Shown here one piece after another: positions 1-6,354 of a DNA stretch of 9,307 nucleotides. The first letter of the stretch is position 1. Every line of letters starts with the position of its first letter. The DNA lies in assembly GCA_003695215.1 (NCBI GenBank), contig RFIM01000150.1:1-9307 (forward strand). Direction: 5' to 3'. Origin of the DNA: Chloroflexota bacterium (GTDB lineage Bacteria > Chloroflexota > Anaerolineae > Aggregatilineales > UBA2796). The translations under genes and the position numbers were made by a program. The notes under the pieces were generated by a model that was not told where the DNA came from, did not search any database, and saw only the letters and a list, made by a program, of their open reading frames with translations.

Positions 1-570
1 GCAGGCAGCACTCAGCCGATCAGCGGCACGCTGACAGCCGAAATCTTCAGCAACCAGCTCAGCGGCGAGCGGCGCGTGGTGCTGCGCGCTGAAGGCGATG
101 CCTTCGCTATCGCTGAAGGGCGCAATGTAGAAGGCGTGCGCATCGGCAATACTTTTTACTTCGTTGACCAAAATGGCTTGTGCAGTGTCGTGACCGACGA
201 TCCGAATCGGCGGCGCGTAGCTGAGCTGACCGTCGGCGATTTGATCGGCGGCGTGCGCTTGGCGCAGCACACTTATGGACGCAAGACTGAGCGCAAGATG
301 GCGCTCTGGCAGTATGGCTTCTTGCCAAGCGATATCGAACTGCCGCTGATCACGCCAACTCAAGGCGGCAGCATCAGCATCCTCTCAGGCGACCTGTGGA
401 TCGCGCCAAGCCTGAATGCAGTCGCCGATTACACACTGACGTTGCGCTTAGAGAGTGCGCTGGTGCCGATCTTTCGAGGCAATCAGCAGCTGAGCGGCAC
501 GCTGACCATCACCTACAGCTTGCTGGAGAGCGGCCAGCTTTACAACATCGCCATTCCCTACGGCTGTTAG
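1..570 (+). CDS. Unrecognised beta-rich protein, possibly LolA/LppX-like lipoprotein fold (5'-truncated)
   Basis: The frame is open from base 1 to a TAG stop at 568-570, giving 189 residues of a protein whose start lies off the left edge. A GTG at 76 is only an internal codon, because the frame continues upstream without a stop. The sequence is rich in alternating hydrophobic and polar residues typical of beta strands, with a Trp-containing strand (GDLWIA) and a final Cys (PYGC). The motif SGTLT occurs twice (residues 8-12 and 165-169), each time after Gln-x-(Ile/Leu), so two beta elements resemble each other. The pattern of one strand with a 'gene-specific fold' phrase like VRIGNTFYFVD followed by a DLWIA strand reminds me of LolA/LppX-type lipid-binding lipoproteins, but that is a fold guess. 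No catalytic motif is visible. The gene converges on the 89-residue membrane gene, and the two stop codons overlap. Confidence 0.7.
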   Translation, partial: AGSTQPISGTLTAEIFSNQLSGERRVVLRAEGDAFAIAEGRNVEGVRIGNTFYFVDQNGLCSVVTDDPNRRRVAELTVGDLIGGVRLAQHTYGRKTERKMALWQYGFLPSDIELPLITPTQGGSISILSGDLWIAPSLNAVADYTLTLRLESALVPIFRGNQQLSGTLTITYSLLESGQLYNIAIPYGC

Positions 571-836
571 CGCAGAATATTGCGCCTCACCACGTCCAAG
601 ATCAGCCACAGCGCGCCGAGCACAATGGCGAGAATCACCAGCTGCTGAATAGCGTTTGCCAAAAGCCAACCGAGCGTCAGCACAAGCGCAATCTTGATCA
701 GTGTGGCGCGCGCGCCTTTGGCATCGCGGATATCGCGCCAAGCTCGGGCGATGCGCCGTGCAGAAGGGCGCTCGGCAGCGTTCGGCTGCTCTGTTGTCAG
801 GCGGCGCGGTTCCTTCTGGTATCTCGGTCCGCTCAC
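567..836 (-). CDS. Small membrane protein, two predicted TM segments, function unknown
   Basis: This encodes 89 residues. The N-terminal half (about 1-44) is hydrophilic and strongly basic (several Arg and Lys). The C-terminal half has two hydrophobic stretches at about 45-61 and 64-82, separated by a short NAIQQ turn, and it ends in a basic RRNILR tail. That pattern suggests a helical hairpin with both ends in the cytoplasm. I do not recognise the family. The start is GTG at 836, one base after the TGA stop of the upstream 99-residue gene. A GAGG Shine-Dalgarno sequence sits 9 bases upstream, inside the end of that gene, so the two are almost certainly co-transcribed and probably translationally coupled. 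The TAA stop (567-569) overlaps the stop of the convergent gene. Downstream of cysteine desulfurase it is simply the last gene of a three-gene operon, and no role in sulfur transfer is visible. Confidence 0.65.
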   Translation of the reverse strand: MSGPRYQKEPRRLTTEQPNAAERPSARRIARAWRDIRDAKGARATLIKIALVLTLGWLLANAIQQLVILAIVLGALWLILDVVRRNILR

Positions 837-837
837 G

Positions 838-1137
838 TCAACTTGCCTCGTCTCTGAATTGGCGCACTAGCTCCTCCAGCGCTCTTGTGTAGGCAAAGCC
901 GCGCTCAACGTTCTCTTGAATCAGCGCTAAAACTTCTTGGGCCGAGTCTCTCTCCAAATCTTCGCGCACCAGGAGTTCTAAGCCGATTTTCATCACTTGC
1001 ATCAAGCCGACTAAATCGTGCTTGATGGCGCTGAGCAGCGCAGCCACTTCAGTGCGGCTTGGCTGCTGTGAGAGCGGCGGCAAGACGAAAGGCTCGGATA
1101 GCTCAGATGGCTCGGGCATGTGCCACAAGTCGCTCAC
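838..1137 (-). CDS. Small protein with a histidine-kinase dimerisation (HisKA/DHp)-like helical hairpin
   Basis: This encodes 99 residues. After a Pro/Ser/Glu-rich leader (1-28), residues 30-95 read as two amphipathic helices. The first contains AIKHDLVGLMQ with His40-Asp41, resembling the H-box of histidine kinase dimerisation domains (H-D/E-L-x-x-x-L). The second is EVLALIQENVERGFAYTRAL, like the paired DHp helix. No ATP-binding (N, G1, G2 box) domain follows, so it cannot be a complete kinase. It might be a phosphotransfer or dimerisation module, or merely a helical protein with a coincidental His-Asp. The start is GTG at 1137, sharing a four-base GTGA overlap with the cysteine desulfurase stop, with an AGGGG Shine-Dalgarno sequence 5 bases upstream. 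This arrangement indicates translational coupling. An ATG at codon 7 is a possible alternative start but has a poorer context. Confidence 0.65.
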   Translation of the reverse strand: MSDLWHMPEPSELSEPFVLPPLSQQPSRTEVAALLSAIKHDLVGLMQVMKIGLELLVREDLERDSAQEVLALIQENVERGFAYTRALEELVRQFRDEAS

Positions 1138-2330
1138 AAGAGCCCCTGCGCCTGCCGCACCGCACGCAGTCGCTCAATGGCTGTTGGCAAGGTCATCAGG
1201 ACATAGGCGATATCGGCGTCAGTGTTCTGCTTGCCGACCGTCAGGCGCAAGCTGCTGAGCGCCAAATCAGGCGCCAAGCCGATCGCGAGCAGCACATCGC
1301 TTGGCTTTGGATTGCCCGTATTGCAGGCTGAGCCGCTGCTCGCTGCGATTCCGCTCAGATCAAGATGCATCAGCAGCGCGTTCGCCTCGACGCCTGTGAA
1401 GGCGAAGCTGGCATGGTTAGGCAGGCGGCGCGCCTTCTCTGCCCCCGTCAGATAGGCGCCCTCGATGCGGCCCAGCACGCCATCAATCAGGCGGTCGCGC
1501 AGGCGCGTGTAGTGCGCCACGCGCGCAGGCAGATCGGCGTAGGCAAGCTCTAGCGCACGCGCCATACCGACAATCAGCGGCACGTTGTGCGTGCCTGCCC
1601 GCTGATTGTTCTCCTGTGCGCCGCCTGTTTGCGCGCTATAAAGCCTGATGCCGCGCCGCAAATACAACAAGCCAACTCCCTTCGGCCCGTAGAACTTGTG
1701 CGCTGAGAGCGCTAACATATCTACGCCGAGCGCTTGCACGTCTAGCGAGAGCTGGCCTGCGGCTTGCACGGCATCCGTGTGGAAGAGCGCGCCATACGCG
1801 TGCGCCACTTCAGCTAGCGCTGCAATCGGCTGTATTGTGCCAATCTCATTGTTAGCGTACATCACACTGACCAAACCGACCTGCTCGGGCCTCAGCGCGC
1901 TCAGCGCAGCCTGCAGCCTTTGTGGCGTGATGCTGCCATCAGGCTCAGGTTGCAGCCAAGTGACCTCGGCCAAGTTCAAGCGCGCCAACTGCTCCGCTGT
2001 GTGGCTGACGGCGTGATGTTCCGTGTGCGCCGTGAAGATATGCGCGCGCTTGCCTTCAGCTAGCGCCTGCATGGCCACGCCGCGCAGCGCCATATTATCG
2101 CTCTCTGTGCCGCAACCGGTGAAAATGATCTCGCTGCGCCCACAGTTGAGCAGCTGCGCGAGCTTCTCGCGCGCGCTCTCGATAGCGTTCTCAGCCTGGC
2201 GCCCAAAGCGATGTGCCGATGATGGATTGCCATACTGCTCGCTGAAGTACGGCAGCATCGCTTCGACCACTTGCGGATCGGTCGGCGTGGTCGCGGCGTG
2301 ATCGAGATAGATCGGCTTGGCAGGCTTCAT
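1134..2330 (-). CDS. nifS: Cysteine desulfurase, NifS/IscS family
   Basis: This PLP enzyme takes sulfur from L-cysteine, leaving alanine and an enzyme persulfide that feeds Fe-S cluster assembly and thiolation of tRNA and cofactors in the cytoplasm. The 398 residues match the usual 380-405. The N-terminus has the hallmark YLDHAATTP. His105 (in TEHHAV) should stack on PLP, Asp186 (HTDAVQ) should bind the pyridine nitrogen, and Lys212 in SAHKFYGPKG forms the Schiff base. Cys336 in SSGSACNTGNPKPS is the persulfide cysteine on the short-to-long loop typical of group I enzymes. RAGTHN at 244-249 corresponds to the usual R-S/A-G-T-x-N phosphate-binding stretch. ATG at 2330 is preceded by GAGGTG (2335-2340). 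No IscU, IscR or tRNA thiolase (MnmA) gene lies next to it here. It is the first gene of an operon with the 99- and 89-residue genes, so the NifS versus IscS assignment is family-level. Confidence 0.95.
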   Translation of the reverse strand: MKPAKPIYLDHAATTPTDPQVVEAMLPYFSEQYGNPSSAHRFGRQAENAIESAREKLAQLLNCGRSEIIFTGCGTESDNMALRGVAMQALAEGKRAHIFTAHTEHHAVSHTAEQLARLNLAEVTWLQPEPDGSITPQRLQAALSALRPEQVGLVSVMYANNEIGTIQPIAALAEVAHAYGALFHTDAVQAAGQLSLDVQALGVDMLALSAHKFYGPKGVGLLYLRRGIRLYSAQTGGAQENNQRAGTHNVPLIVGMARALELAYADLPARVAHYTRLRDRLIDGVLGRIEGAYLTGAEKARRLPNHASFAFTGVEANALLMHLDLSGIAASSGSACNTGNPKPSDVLLAIGLAPDLALSSLRLTVGKQNTDADIAYVLMTLPTAIERLRAVRQAQGLL

Positions 2331-2346
2331 ACACCACCTCTCGAGC

Positions 2347-2363
2347 TATAACGTCGCGTTATA
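2347..2363. repeat. Inverted repeat upstream of cysteine desulfurase, candidate operator
   Basis: TATAACG-TCG-CGTTATA is a perfect 7-bp dyad around a 3-base centre in the 5' leader of the cysteine desulfurase gene, about 17 bases upstream of its start codon and next to the Shine-Dalgarno sequence. It touches a weak -10 candidate, TAGAAT (complement of 2363-2368), for which no good -35 is visible. A protein bound here could block transcription start, and as RNA it could form a small hairpin. The binding protein is unknown. I do not see a recognisable IscR or other named operator consensus. Confidence 0.4.
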
Positions 2364-2403
2364 TTCTAGCGCCTTTGGCAGTGCAGGTGCTAAACCAAAC
2401 ACT

Positions 2404-2420
2404 GCGGCTGACGCAGCCGC
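2404..2420 (-). terminator. Probable intrinsic terminator after the aminotransferase gene
   Basis: On the minus strand, 11 bases after the aminotransferase TAA, a perfect 7-bp GC-rich stem (GCGGCTG with CAGCCGC) closes a 3-base loop. It is followed by a moderately T-rich tail (AGTGTTTGGTTT). The stem is strong, but the T run is interrupted by G, so termination may be partial. Its position separates the aminotransferase transcript from the cysteine desulfurase operon. Confidence 0.55.
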
Positions 2421-2431
2421 TCTAGGGCGTG

Positions 2432-3754
2432 TTAGAGCGATCGCATTGCTTCGTCAAAGCGTTCAAGCGCCTTTGCCGTGATCTCAGGCGGCAAAGCGTA
2501 GGAGAAACGTATCCAATTCTTGCCCGCCTCTGAGAAATAGCTACCTGCGATTGCCGTCAAGCCGAAATTGGCGGCCATATACTCGACCAGCGCGACCGAA
2601 TCGGCCAGGTTGCCGCGCTGAATCGCCTCAGTGCAGTCAATGAAGGCGTAATAGCCGCCATCGCCAATCACAGCGCGATAGCCTTTCGCCCTGATGAAGT
2701 CGCGCACGATAGCTCGGCTGGCATTGGTCGGCTCAATGATGGACGCTGCTGCTTTGCGGAAGCCGATCTCATAAGCTGCTTGTGCCACTGCCTGCCCGAA
2801 GAAATTCGGCATCACGCCGTGGGAACTGCGGCTGGCAATGAACTCGACCACCTGCTTGGAAGCCACTACGTGCGCCGCGCGGATGTTGGACGCGCCTAGC
2901 GACTTGGTCAAACCGTCCAGCACGATGATGCGCGCCCGATCCGCAGGCGAGAAGGCGCTCAGCAGCGCGTTGATATCAGCAGGCTCACCTTCAGCGATCT
3001 GGTGATAAATCCAGTCGAACAGCACGAACGGGATACCAAGCGAGAAGGCCTTCTGTGCCAAGGCGATCTGCCGATCCATGCTCAGCGTGCGCCCTGTTGG
3101 ATTATCGGGCGAAGTGATCACCATGCCTGCAATGCGCCTGCCGCCGCCGTGTTTGGCGCAATAGGCCACGCTTGCGGCGATGCCCTCCTCCGTGTATTCC
3201 CAGCCGTCTGCCTCGACGCCCGGCGCCAACAACACGTTCATGCCCAGCCCGTATGGGCCCCACAAGTAGCTGATCCACGGCACACGCGAGACCAGCAGCA
3301 CATCGCCGATGCGCCCTGTGCCGAGCGCCGTCATGGCTTGGTAGATTTTGAGCAGGGCGTCGCGCCCGCCGTCAGTCGCAGCGATGTTCTCAGCGTTGTA
3401 GCCGATCTCAGCGCTGAATTGCCAATACTGCTCAGCGGTCGCCTTGCGGAAAGCCAAAGTGCCTGTCGGCGGATCGTAGGCGGTGCCATTCTGCTTGAGC
3501 AGCTCCAAGGCGCGTTCCAACAGGTGATGCGGTACGCCAGGCAAGCTGGCGCCGCCATCACCTTGCGAGGCATCGTAGGCAGGCGTGTCGGGATGCTTCT
3601 CGCGAAAGGCTGCCAACAGCTTCTTGATGATGAACATGCGCGATTGGGGAATATCCACTTGCGCGCTCGGATAGCCGTTGACAGGCACCAGAGCCTGATG
3701 CGGCACGCTGAAGACAGGACTTTCGAGCGAGACAGAGGCGAGAGATTGCGTCAC
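2432..3754 (-). CDS. Class I/II PLP-dependent aminotransferase, substrate unknown
   Basis: This fold-type I aminotransferase should move an amino group between an amino acid and a 2-oxo acid in the cytoplasm. With the start chosen here it has 440 residues. Visible family landmarks are the Y-D-P-P-T-G-x-x-x-F-R segment at about 93-103, SPDNPTG with Asn218 contacting PLP, FDWIY with Asp247 and Tyr250, and Lys284 in LTKSLGASNIR as the Schiff-base lysine. A C-terminal Arg in WIRFSYA would bind the substrate carboxylate. The start is GTG at 3754 because AGGAG (3764-3768) lies 9 bases upstream. The frame opens at an ATG 26 codons earlier (3832), but that ATG falls inside the -35 box of a good promoter, so I reject it. 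The neighbour arginase makes ornithine, yet ornithine aminotransferases belong to class III, so no pathway link can be claimed. An aspartate, aromatic or LL-diaminopimelate type specificity cannot be told from sequence. Confidence 0.88.
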   Translation of the reverse strand: MTQSLASVSLESPVFSVPHQALVPVNGYPSAQVDIPQSRMFIIKKLLAAFREKHPDTPAYDASQGDGGASLPGVPHHLLERALELLKQNGTAYDPPTGTLAFRKATAEQYWQFSAEIGYNAENIAATDGGRDALLKIYQAMTALGTGRIGDVLLVSRVPWISYLWGPYGLGMNVLLAPGVEADGWEYTEEGIAASVAYCAKHGGGRRIAGMVITSPDNPTGRTLSMDRQIALAQKAFSLGIPFVLFDWIYHQIAEGEPADINALLSAFSPADRARIIVLDGLTKSLGASNIRAAHVVASKQVVEFIASRSSHGVMPNFFGQAVAQAAYEIGFRKAAASIIEPTNASRAIVRDFIRAKGYRAVIGDGGYYAFIDCTEAIQRGNLADSVALVEYMAANFGLTAIAGSYFSEAGKNWIRFSYALPPEITAKALERFDEAMRSL

Positions 3755-3763
3755 GGTCAAATG

Positions 3764-3768
3764 CTCCT
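3764..3768 (-). promoter_or_regulatory. Shine-Dalgarno AGGAG that fixes the aminotransferase start
   Basis: AGGAG on the minus strand lies nine bases before the GTG at 3754. The alternative ATG at 3832 has no such site in the correct place. Confidence 0.7.
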
Positions 3769-3803
3769 GAAAGGTACAGTCAAATGCGGTCGATGCGCGC
3801 ACG

Positions 3804-3832
3804 ATTGTGAAAAAGTGGCGCAAGTTTGTCAA
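3804..3832 (-). promoter_or_regulatory. Sigma-70-type promoter of the aminotransferase gene
   Basis: On the minus strand a perfect consensus -35 TTGACA (complement of 3827-3832) is followed after 17 bases by CACAAT (complement of 3804-3809), a 4-of-6 match to TATAAT. Transcription would start near 3797, giving a leader of about 43 bases to the GTG start. The promoter lies just after the arginase stop (3849), so the aminotransferase can be transcribed independently of the arginase operon. No terminator for arginase is visible in the gap, so read-through is also possible. Confidence 0.65.
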
Positions 3833-3848
3833 TTGGCAGTTGGACTAG

Positions 3849-4772
3849 CTACAGAATGCGCTTGCCCAGCAAGCTGGCAGCCAGCTCAACAGCTGTTTCG
3901 GCCGTCTGGTTGCGATTATCGAGGATCGGATTGATCTCGACGATATCCATTGAGCGCACCTTGCCGCAAGCTGAGAGAATTTCCATCAGCAGGTGCGCTT
4001 CACGGTAGCTGAGTCCGCCGCGCACAGGCGTGCCGACGCCAGGTGCATCTTCAGGATCGAGCGCGTCCATATCAAGGCTGACGTGCAACGCGTCCATGAA
4101 GTTCAACCGATCCAAAGCGCGGCGCGTCACTTCAGCAATGCCATGCTCGTCAATGTCAGTCATGGTGAAGACTGAGATATGGCTCTCAGCCAGGCGGACG
4201 CGCTCTTCGGCATCCAGATCGCGCACGCCGATCATGGCAATCTGCGAAGGCTGCAGCTTGGCGCCGGCGTAGCCGATGTTGACCAAAGCAGGCGCGCCTT
4301 GCCCGATCAGCGCCGCCACAGGCATGCCATGCACGTTGCCCGAAGGCGAGGTCTCAGGCGTGTTGAAGTCTCCGTGCGCATCTACCCAGATCACGCCCGT
4401 AGGACGGCGCCGCGTCATGGCTGAAATGCTGCCCATGCTGATGCTGTGATCGCCGCCCAGCACGATCGCGAAGTCCTCTTCAGGTATGCAGCTCAGAATC
4501 TCTTGATAAATCCGATCGCAGACCTCTGCAACCGTCTGGACGTGGCGCGCGCGCCCGTCAGCGCTGTGTGCGCTCAACTCGCGTGCGCTCACCTCTTCAA
4601 CCACAGGCACGTCTAGGTTCCCGCAATCATGGACTGTGTAGCCGAGCCGCTGCAAGCGCTCTTGCAAGCCCGCATAGCGGATAGCGCTCGGGCCCATATC
4701 CACGCCGCGCCGATTCTGCCCTAGGTCCATTGGCACACCTAGAATGCGCACAACGCGCGAATTATTGAGCAT
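3849..4772 (-). CDS. rocF: Arginase (L-arginine amidinohydrolase)
   Basis: Arginase hydrolyses L-arginine to L-ornithine and urea using a binuclear manganese centre in the cytoplasm. The 307 residues match the family length. Metal ligands are His109 in GGDHS, Asp131, His133 and Asp135 in VDAHGDFN, and Asp234 and Asp236 in SLDMDALDP. NTPETSPSGNVHGM (137-150) is the arginase-type substrate loop, not the agmatinase or formimidoylglutamase version. The C-terminal block MDIVEINPILDNRNQTA includes Glu279, which should contact the guanidinium. ATG at 4772 has GAAGG six bases upstream, overlapping the stop of the preceding lipoprotein gene, which lies only 9 bp away, so the two form one operon. No urease, ornithine aminotransferase or arginine transporter gene is in the window, so the fate of urea and ornithine is unknown. 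The assignment is firm, and agmatinase is the only realistic alternative. Confidence 0.95.
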   Translation of the reverse strand: MLNNSRVVRILGVPMDLGQNRRGVDMGPSAIRYAGLQERLQRLGYTVHDCGNLDVPVVEEVSARELSAHSADGRARHVQTVAEVCDRIYQEILSCIPEEDFAIVLGGDHSISMGSISAMTRRRPTGVIWVDAHGDFNTPETSPSGNVHGMPVAALIGQGAPALVNIGYAGAKLQPSQIAMIGVRDLDAEERVRLAESHISVFTMTDIDEHGIAEVTRRALDRLNFMDALHVSLDMDALDPEDAPGVGTPVRGGLSYREAHLLMEILSACGKVRSMDIVEINPILDNRNQTAETAVELAASLLGKRIL

Positions 4773-4781
4773 AGAACGCCT

Positions 4782-6209
4782 TCATCTGAACGGACACAAG
4801 TCTTCGAGCCTGTACAGGCGCGCCGCGCCATAGCTATTCAGCGCGGCGAGCGTCTCAGGGCGCGCCTGAGCAAGCGTGCGCGCTGCTTCGCAAGCGCGAG
4901 CGCGATCTCGAGTGCGCGTGAGCGTCTCCAGGAAGATGCGCCCAATCAGCGCGTAGCCTTCAGCAGGCGTGCCAGGCGGATTCTCAGCGATCAGCTGCTC
5001 GAAAGTCGCATTGGCGTTACGCCGCTGATCGGCTGCCAGCTGCGCATACGCCTTGCGCAGTGTGGCGAAGGCGCGCAGCAACGCCGTCTCGTTCGGCACG
5101 GACCAAGCCAGCAGCGTCGGATCGTCGCGCACCCGATCGTAGAGCCGAATGGCATCGCGCCAATTCTCAGCCGCAAAGAGCTGATCGGCATCGTGCAGCG
5201 CGTGAATGCGGTAGGCAGCAGGCTCCAGCTCAATGAGCGCCTGGAGATAGTTCTCGCCGTTCCAATCCCAGTAGACGACCGATCGGCGTGGCGGCGCGCT
5301 GTTGAAATCCAGCGGCGGATTGTAGCTGACGAATAGCTCCAGCACGCCATCGCCATCAGGATCGCCAATGCCGATCCTGCCGTTAGTCGCATCGATAGGC
5401 AACGGATTGAGCGGACGGAACTGGCCCAGCAGCGCATTCCAAGAGAGAATCTGAGCGTATGTGGCGCAGCCGCCAGCTGTGCAAATCCGCTGACTGTAGA
5501 CCAGCTCGGCGCGCGCATCGCCATTCATATCGCCGACGCGATGCAGCACAGGCAACAGGCTCTCAGGGCTATAGGTCGTGCTGTAGAGCAAGCGATAGGC
5601 GCCTTGCACGCAGCCGAAGATCAGAAGTTTCCCTGGCGAAGGCGCGCCCGCTTGAAAGCGGCTTGGATCGTAGGCTGTGATGATGATCTCAGGCGCGCCG
5701 TTGGCCGTCAGGTCGGTATCGCTTTGCACTACGGCGCCTTCGCGCACGGCGCCCCAAGCCCGCAGAGCCGCTTCCAGCACTGTAGGCGCGCCGCCTGCTG
5801 AGAGATACAGGCTGATCGCCTCAGGATATTGGCTGAAGCGCGTTGGCGGCGGCGGCGGCGGATTGCCCCGCAACGGACAGGCGCCCGTCTCGAATTGTGG
5901 CGGCAGGAAGGGCACTTGTGCCGCGGCTGTGGCTGTGCCGAGCGCCGCGGCAATGGCCGTGGCCGTGGCCGCTGGCGGCACGATCTGGCCGCGCTGCGGC
6001 GCGCCCTCAGCAGGCAGGCGCGCCGTGCCCTCTCTCAGCCAGACTGCAACGCGCCCGCCAACGGTCGCTGTGGCGAAAGGCAGCAAAGTTGGCGTTGGCC
6101 GCACAGGCCGCTGACCGATCAGATCGCCGAGGCTGCTGCAGGCCGCGCCAAACCCAAGTAAGCACGTCAGTAGGCTATTGCGCCAAAAACGGCTTAAGAA
6201 AAGGCTCAT
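4782..6209 (-). CDS. Lipoprotein with FG-GAP-like Asp-rich motifs and helical C-terminal repeats
   Basis: This encodes 475 residues from ATG 6209, chosen because GGAG (6216-6219) lies six bases upstream. An in-frame TTG at 6239 would add ten residues before a complete signal peptide. Residues 1-23 form a lipoprotein signal (Arg/Asn, then hydrophobic LLTCLLGF) ending in GAA-Cys24, so the mature protein should be lipid-anchored outside the cytoplasmic membrane. Then comes a low-complexity linker rich in Pro, Thr and Ala, including six Pro at 117-122. Three D-x-(D/N)-G-x-x-x-x-E motifs follow at about 166-174, 227-235 and 283-291, resembling calcium-binding FG-GAP/VCBS propeller repeats. Residues 335-410 look TPR-like (helical, Ala/Leu-rich, with NWRDAIRLYDRV). 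No enzyme motif is seen, and a scaffold or surface role is only a guess. It is the first gene of an operon with arginase. Confidence 0.82.
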   Translation of the reverse strand: MSLFLSRFWRNSLLTCLLGFGAACSSLGDLIGQRPVRPTPTLLPFATATVGGRVAVWLREGTARLPAEGAPQRGQIVPPAATATAIAAALGTATAAAQVPFLPPQFETGACPLRGNPPPPPPTRFSQYPEAISLYLSAGGAPTVLEAALRAWGAVREGAVVQSDTDLTANGAPEIIITAYDPSRFQAGAPSPGKLLIFGCVQGAYRLLYSTTYSPESLLPVLHRVGDMNGDARAELVYSQRICTAGGCATYAQILSWNALLGQFRPLNPLPIDATNGRIGIGDPDGDGVLELFVSYNPPLDFNSAPPRRSVVYWDWNGENYLQALIELEPAAYRIHALHDADQLFAAENWRDAIRLYDRVRDDPTLLAWSVPNETALLRAFATLRKAYAQLAADQRRNANATFEQLIAENPPGTPAEGYALIGRIFLETLTRTRDRARACEAARTLAQARPETLAALNSYGAARLYRLEDLCPFR

Positions 6210-6215
6210 CAGGCA

Positions 6216-6219
6216 CTCC
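6216..6219 (-). promoter_or_regulatory. Shine-Dalgarno GGAG that fixes the lipoprotein start
   Basis: GGAG on the minus strand lies six bases before the ATG at 6209. Starting there places the n-, h- and lipobox regions of the signal peptide at normal distances, unlike the upstream TTG. Confidence 0.7.
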
Positions 6220-6254
6220 GCGCATAAGCATACCGCCAATTGCTTCAGCTTGCC

Positions 6255-6314
6255 AAAAGTATGCTTTTCTAATCTTCTCGCGCCATATAAAGTGCGCTAT
6301 ACTTAGCCATACTT
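6255..6314. repeat. AAGTATG/CATACTT repeat cluster in the divergent lipoprotein-dnaN spacer
   Basis: The AT-rich spacer between the two divergent genes holds AAGTATG at 6257-6263 and its exact inverse CATACTT at 6308-6314. It also holds TATACTT at 6298-6304, so the same hexamer appears three times in two orientations. The first copy sits within a small hairpin, AAAAG-TATG-CTTTT (6255-6268). The right-hand copies overlap the candidate dnaN -10 box. They may be binding sites for a regulator shared by the two genes. Alternatively, the copies may simply be -10-like elements in an AT-rich promoter region. Confidence 0.35.
6298..6303 (+). promoter_or_regulatory. Candidate -10 box of the dnaN promoter
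   Basis: TATACT matches five of six positions of TATAAT and lies 51 bases before the dnaN ATG. The -35 position at 17 bp spacing (6275-6280) reads TTCTCG, which is poor. The promoter is therefore only tentatively placed. Confidence 0.4.
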
Positions 6315-6354
6315 TCGAGCGAACACGTATTCTACTCAGAGGAAGCAACCGATC

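Noticed and set aside
396..857. A 153-codon plus-strand frame across the convergent gene ends
   Set aside because: It overlaps the truncated left-edge gene and the two small minus-strand genes, which have coupled starts and good Shine-Dalgarno sites. Its composition is Arg/Gln/His-rich, as in a shadow frame.
2437..2444. GCGATCGC octamer as a HIP1-type iterated palindrome
   Set aside because: I saw only this one full copy in the window, far from the density seen in cyanobacteria that carry HIP1.
3002..3934. A 310-codon plus-strand open frame opposite the aminotransferase gene
   Set aside because: It lies antisense to a gene with clear PLP-enzyme motifs, crosses into arginase, and its translation is Arg/Ala/Cys/His-rich with no recognisable domain. 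It is a GC-driven shadow frame.
5845..5861. GGC trinucleotide run as a phase-variation microsatellite
   Set aside because: It encodes the Pro run of the lipoprotein linker. Length changes in multiples of three would not alter the frame, and the tract is short.
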